A DNA stretch of 8,824 nt from JAFGMQ01 sp036733345 (lineage in GTDB: Bacteria > Desulfobacterota > DSM-4660 > Desulfatiglandales > Desulfatiglandaceae). Shown here piece after piece: positions 7,193 through 8,824 of this stretch. The stretch covers positions 1 through 8,824 of the forward strand of contig DAINAR010000084.1 in the NCBI GenBank assembly GCA_036733345.1, given 5' to 3'. A model generated the notes under the pieces. The model saw only the letters and a program-made list of their open reading frames with translations, did no database searches and was not told where the DNA came from. Every line of letters begins with the position of its first letter. Positions within the stretch are counted from its first letter, which is position 1. Position numbers and translations under genes: made by a program.

Positions 7193-7206
7193 CCGGGATA
7201 TCCCGG
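7193..7206. repeat. Perfect 14-bp palindrome in the lapA-lapB gap
   Basis: CCGGGATATCCCGG is self-complementary over all 14 bases. As RNA it can form a 5-bp GC stem (CCGGG/CCCGG) with an ATAT loop. It lies in the only sizeable gap (85 bp) inside the operon, about 25 bp before the lapB ribosome-binding site. It has no T run, so an RNA processing or attenuation element, or a protein-binding site, is more likely than a terminator. Its role is unknown. Confidence 0.5.
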
Positions 7207-7239
7207 CGCCCGCGTTTAGTCTTATATCCCTGCAGGCAC

Positions 7240-7584
7240 CTAAACATCAGAAAAATGGTTAGGAGTAAGATCTTCAGAAGTTACAGGCAGATTTCTTAAC
7301 GAGTTTAACTCCTTGTCTTTTTCTTTCGTATCCTTTGTCAGAAGTTTGATCTGTCTTTTAAGCTGAAATCGCTCGGCAATTCCGGCTAATCCTGCAAACA
7401 GGACACCTATAAGAAAAGAAATAATGGAGACAAGATATAAAGACATTTGAGGAGTTTCATAATTGAAGAAAACCAGGTTTATCCTGAATTTGACTGTAGT
7501 TGACATGGGTGCATAGTTCTGAACAGCAATGATAACAACAAGCAAAATAAATAGAATAATCAATATCACTTTTAAATGTTTCAT
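7240..7584 (-). CDS. lapA: Lipopolysaccharide assembly protein A (LapA/DUF1049 inner-membrane protein)
   Basis: LapA (YciS in E. coli) is a small inner-membrane partner of LapB in controlling lipopolysaccharide assembly. The 114-residue protein has the family layout: a first membrane segment at about 5-21 ending in the conserved Val-Gln-Asn (21-23), a short periplasmic stretch with V-x-F (31-40), a second membrane segment at about 48-69, and a charged helical, probably coiled-coil cytoplasmic tail at about 71-98. Its start overlaps the stop of the HIT gene as ATGA (7584-7581), and GGAGGTGA (7595-7588) provides a strong ribosome site, so the two are probably translated together. lapB directly follows, as in E. 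coli, which supports both assignments. The last 14 residues look unconserved. Confidence 0.88.
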   Translation of the reverse strand: MKHLKVILIILFILLVVIIAVQNYAPMSTTVKFRINLVFFNYETPQMSLYLVSIISFLIGVLFAGLAGIAERFQLKRQIKLLTKDTKEKDKELNSLRNLPVTSEDLTPNHFSDV

Positions 7585-8090
7585 GCGTCACCTCCAGAAA
7601 TATTGTTAAATTCTTTAAAATGCGGCATGAGCTTATTATAAGTATTTTTAATATGCTCAGGAATAACTCTGACTTCTGCCAGGACACTCATATAGTTAGT
7701 ATCACCTCCCCAACGAGGCACTATGTGAAAATGGATGTGTGAATCAATTCCTGCGCCGGCAACCCTGCCAAGGTTTAAACCTATATTAAAACCTTCCGGA
7801 CTCATTACCTTTTTCAGAACTTTAACAGATTTGCTGACCATATCAAGAAGATCAAAGGTTTCTTTACGGGAAAGCGCAGATAGATCAGAAACATGTCTAA
7901 CGGGTGAAACCAGAAGATGCCCGTTAATATATGGAAAACGATTCATCATAATCATAGTATATTGACCGACAAAAAGTATTAGTCTTTCCTCATCGTTATC
8001 CCTGCTTTCTCCAGGACAAAAAATACATTTGTCAGCTTTTTGATCTGAAACTATATATTCCATCCGCCATGGTGCCCAGATCACTTCCAT
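7581..8090 (-). CDS. HIT-family nucleotide phosphorylase/hydrolase (Ap4A phosphorylase-like)
   Basis: This is a histidine-triad protein of 169 residues. The catalytic triad H118-x-H120-x-H122 (SHIHFHIVPRW) is intact, and the middle His is the expected nucleophile. The N-terminal WAPWRMEYI (5-13), the CIFC pair (C22, C25), NRFPYINGHLLVSPVRH (50-66) and the C-terminal AEVRVIPEHI place it in the branch containing mycobacterial Ap4A phosphorylase Rv2613c, rather than with the short HINT proteins. C22 and C25 together with nearby histidines such as H66 may hold zinc (inference). The likely substrate is a dinucleoside polyphosphate or another adenylylated compound, but the sequence does not settle which. 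ATG 8090 has GAGGG (8101-8097) 6 nt upstream, overlapping the stop of the phosphoesterase gene 9 bp away. Its 3' end overlaps lapA by 4 bp. Confidence 0.9.
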   Translation of the reverse strand: MEVIWAPWRMEYIVSDQKADKCIFCPGESRDNDEERLILFVGQYTMIMMNRFPYINGHLLVSPVRHVSDLSALSRKETFDLLDMVSKSVKVLKKVMSPEGFNIGLNLGRVAGAGIDSHIHFHIVPRWGGDTNYMSVLAEVRVIPEHIKNTYNKLMPHFKEFNNISGGDA

Positions 8091-8099
8091 AAAACGCCC

Positions 8100-8582
8100 T
8101 CAGACCTCAATAATATTGCAGTGAACAGTATCGCTTATCTCCATTAAACCTATTGTATTGGCCCGGGAGGAACTAAACCCTGTAGCTGTGCCCGGGTTAA
8201 AAAAAAGAATACCGTCTTTATAGAATTTAGCAGCTTTATGAGAATGGCCATAAACAATGACATCGACCTCTTTGAATTTACCCCGGATTCTTTCCTCAAG
8301 TCCTTCAGCAGATCCCCATCCGTGAATAAGCCCTATTCGAAACTTTCCAATTTTTATAATTTTTTTGCCGGGAAGAAGCATTTTTAATTCAAAAGGATCC
8401 ATATTCCCGTGGACACCGTGAAAGTTATTGTTCTTCAGAAATTCTGCAATATCTATTGAAACCATATCTCCAGCATGAAATATTAAATCCTTATCTGAGA
8501 GATATTTATCATATATATCCCTGAATTTGTCCGTCACCTGATGCAGGTGTGTATCAGAGATAATCCCAATCTCTGTCTTCAT
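8100..8582 (-). CDS. YfcE/MJ0936-type metallophosphoesterase
   Basis: This is a small two-metal phosphodiesterase of 160 residues, close to MJ0936 (166) and somewhat shorter than E. coli YfcE (184). The metal-site motifs of the superfamily are all in order: D10-x-H12 (SDTH), G38-D39 (HAGD), G59-N60-x-D62 (HGNMD), H87 (LIHGWG), and G112-H113-x-H115 (YGHSH), with NPGT at 129-132. It should be a cytoplasmic enzyme needing Mn or a similar metal; relatives cleave phosphodiester model compounds and their natural substrates are mostly unknown. It appears to be the first gene of the operon. A purine-rich GAGGAT lies about 11 nt before the ATG, a weak and rather distant ribosome site. The HIT gene follows after 9 bp. 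Confidence 0.9.
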   Translation of the reverse strand: MKTEIGIISDTHLHQVTDKFRDIYDKYLSDKDLIFHAGDMVSIDIAEFLKNNNFHGVHGNMDPFELKMLLPGKKIIKIGKFRIGLIHGWGSAEGLEERIRGKFKEVDVIVYGHSHKAAKFYKDGILFFNPGTATGFSSSRANTIGLMEISDTVHCNIIEV

Positions 8583-8620
8583 GACTGAATGTCATCCTCT
8601 TCTAAATCTGAAAATGCACA

Positions 8621-8637
8621 GCAAAAACAATTTTTGC
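8621..8637 (-). promoter_or_regulatory. Stem-loop in the operon leader
   Basis: GCAAAAACAATTTTTGC has perfect 7-bp arms and a 3-nt loop. On the - strand it falls in the predicted untranslated leader, about 40 nt before the phosphoesterase ATG, and is preceded by a run of five G. The stem itself contains the T run, so it is not a classical terminator. Its function is unknown. Confidence 0.35.
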
Positions 8638-8680
8638 CCCCATGTTACAGGGCTGAGGTAAACGCTAATTATTGTTTTGA

Positions 8681-8708
8681 AGTATACCAACCTCATTAAA
8701 AAAGACAA
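8681..8708 (-). promoter_or_regulatory. Probable sigma-70 promoter of the phosphoesterase-HIT-lapAB-mutS operon
   Basis: On the - strand TTGTCT (8708-8703) is separated by 16 bp from TATACT (8686-8681). The -35 matches consensus at 4 of 6 positions and the -10 at 5 of 6. Transcription would start near 8674, giving a leader of about 90 nt before the ATG at 8582. Beyond the promoter, up to the window end at 8824, I see no gene, only the inverted repeat at 8742-8774. Confidence 0.5.
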
Positions 8709-8741
8709 GCCATAATTATATTGATCCCACTGAACACACCC

Positions 8742-8774
8742 CTGTTATCAGTTGAAGTCATCCCTGATAAACAG
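8742..8774. repeat. Imperfect inverted repeat upstream of the operon promoter
   Basis: CTGTTATCAG (8742-8751) and CTGATAAACAG (8764-8774) are reverse complements apart from one extra base, separated by 12 bp. It lies about 35 bp upstream of the predicted -35 element, a position that would suit an activator site. It could also be the remains of a 3' end structure of a gene beyond the window, but no T run follows on either strand. Confidence 0.35.
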
Positions 8775-8824
8775 CGGAGCCTTTAAAATTAATTGACTAT
8801 CAGGTCTTCCTTTTGTATTTCAAT

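Noticed and set aside
8583..8824. Search for a tRNA or small gene at the right end
   Set aside because: No cloverleaf, T-arm consensus or coding frame with a plausible start site was found; only promoter-like elements and inverted repeats are visible.

Overview
The window reads as a piece of bacterial core chromosome, probably from a Desulfobacterota (former Deltaproteobacteria) lineage such as Desulfobacterales. That placement is an inference from protein character, gene order (a lapA-lapB pair joined to mutS and a TPR-AMIN amidase) and moderate-to-low GC; no marker gene proves it. Seven protein-coding genes are visible, all apparently intact. No rRNA, tRNA, CRISPR array, transposase or integrase was seen.

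Layout. Positions 1-20 are the end of a rho-independent terminator for a gene to the left. prfB (release factor 2) follows on the + strand (118-1228). It is read through a classical programmed +1 frameshift at a CTT TGA C site, so the gene really begins at 118 and not in the long downstream frame. Everything else is on the - strand and converges on prfB. In transcription order, right to left, this is a probable leader and promoter (about 8583-8710), a YfcE-type metallophosphoesterase (8582-8100), a HIT-family nucleotide phosphorylase/hydrolase (8090-7581), lapA (7584-7240), lapB (7154-5943), mutS (5941-3296), and then, after a 295-bp gap with its own promoter, a periplasmic TPR-AMIN-amidase_3 cell-wall amidase (3000-1276).

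The genes from the phosphoesterase to mutS look like one transcription unit. The gaps are 9 bp, a 4-bp ATGA overlap, 85 bp, and 1 bp (TAATATG at the lapB/mutS junction). The operon combines two small nucleotide- or phosphoester-cleaving enzymes, the LapA/LapB inner-membrane pair known to control lipopolysaccharide synthesis, and the mismatch-recognition ATPase MutS. The amidase adds a second envelope function next to lapAB.

The most unusual element is not a gene. Between mutS and the amidase, positions 3136-3234 hold two abutting tandem arrays: four 11-bp units (CCTTTTACCAG) followed by four 8-bp units (GGCTGGTT). Each 11-bp unit carries a 7-bp block, ACCAGCC, that is the exact reverse complement of a block in each 8-bp unit. 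The whole tract can therefore fold into one regular hairpin of four perfect 7-bp stems plus a degenerate fifth, separated by identical 4x1 internal loops around a TTT apex. The right half is also a continuous G2N2 tract that could form two-tetrad G-quadruplexes. I do not recognise this as a named repeat family, and it is the best candidate here for something undescribed.
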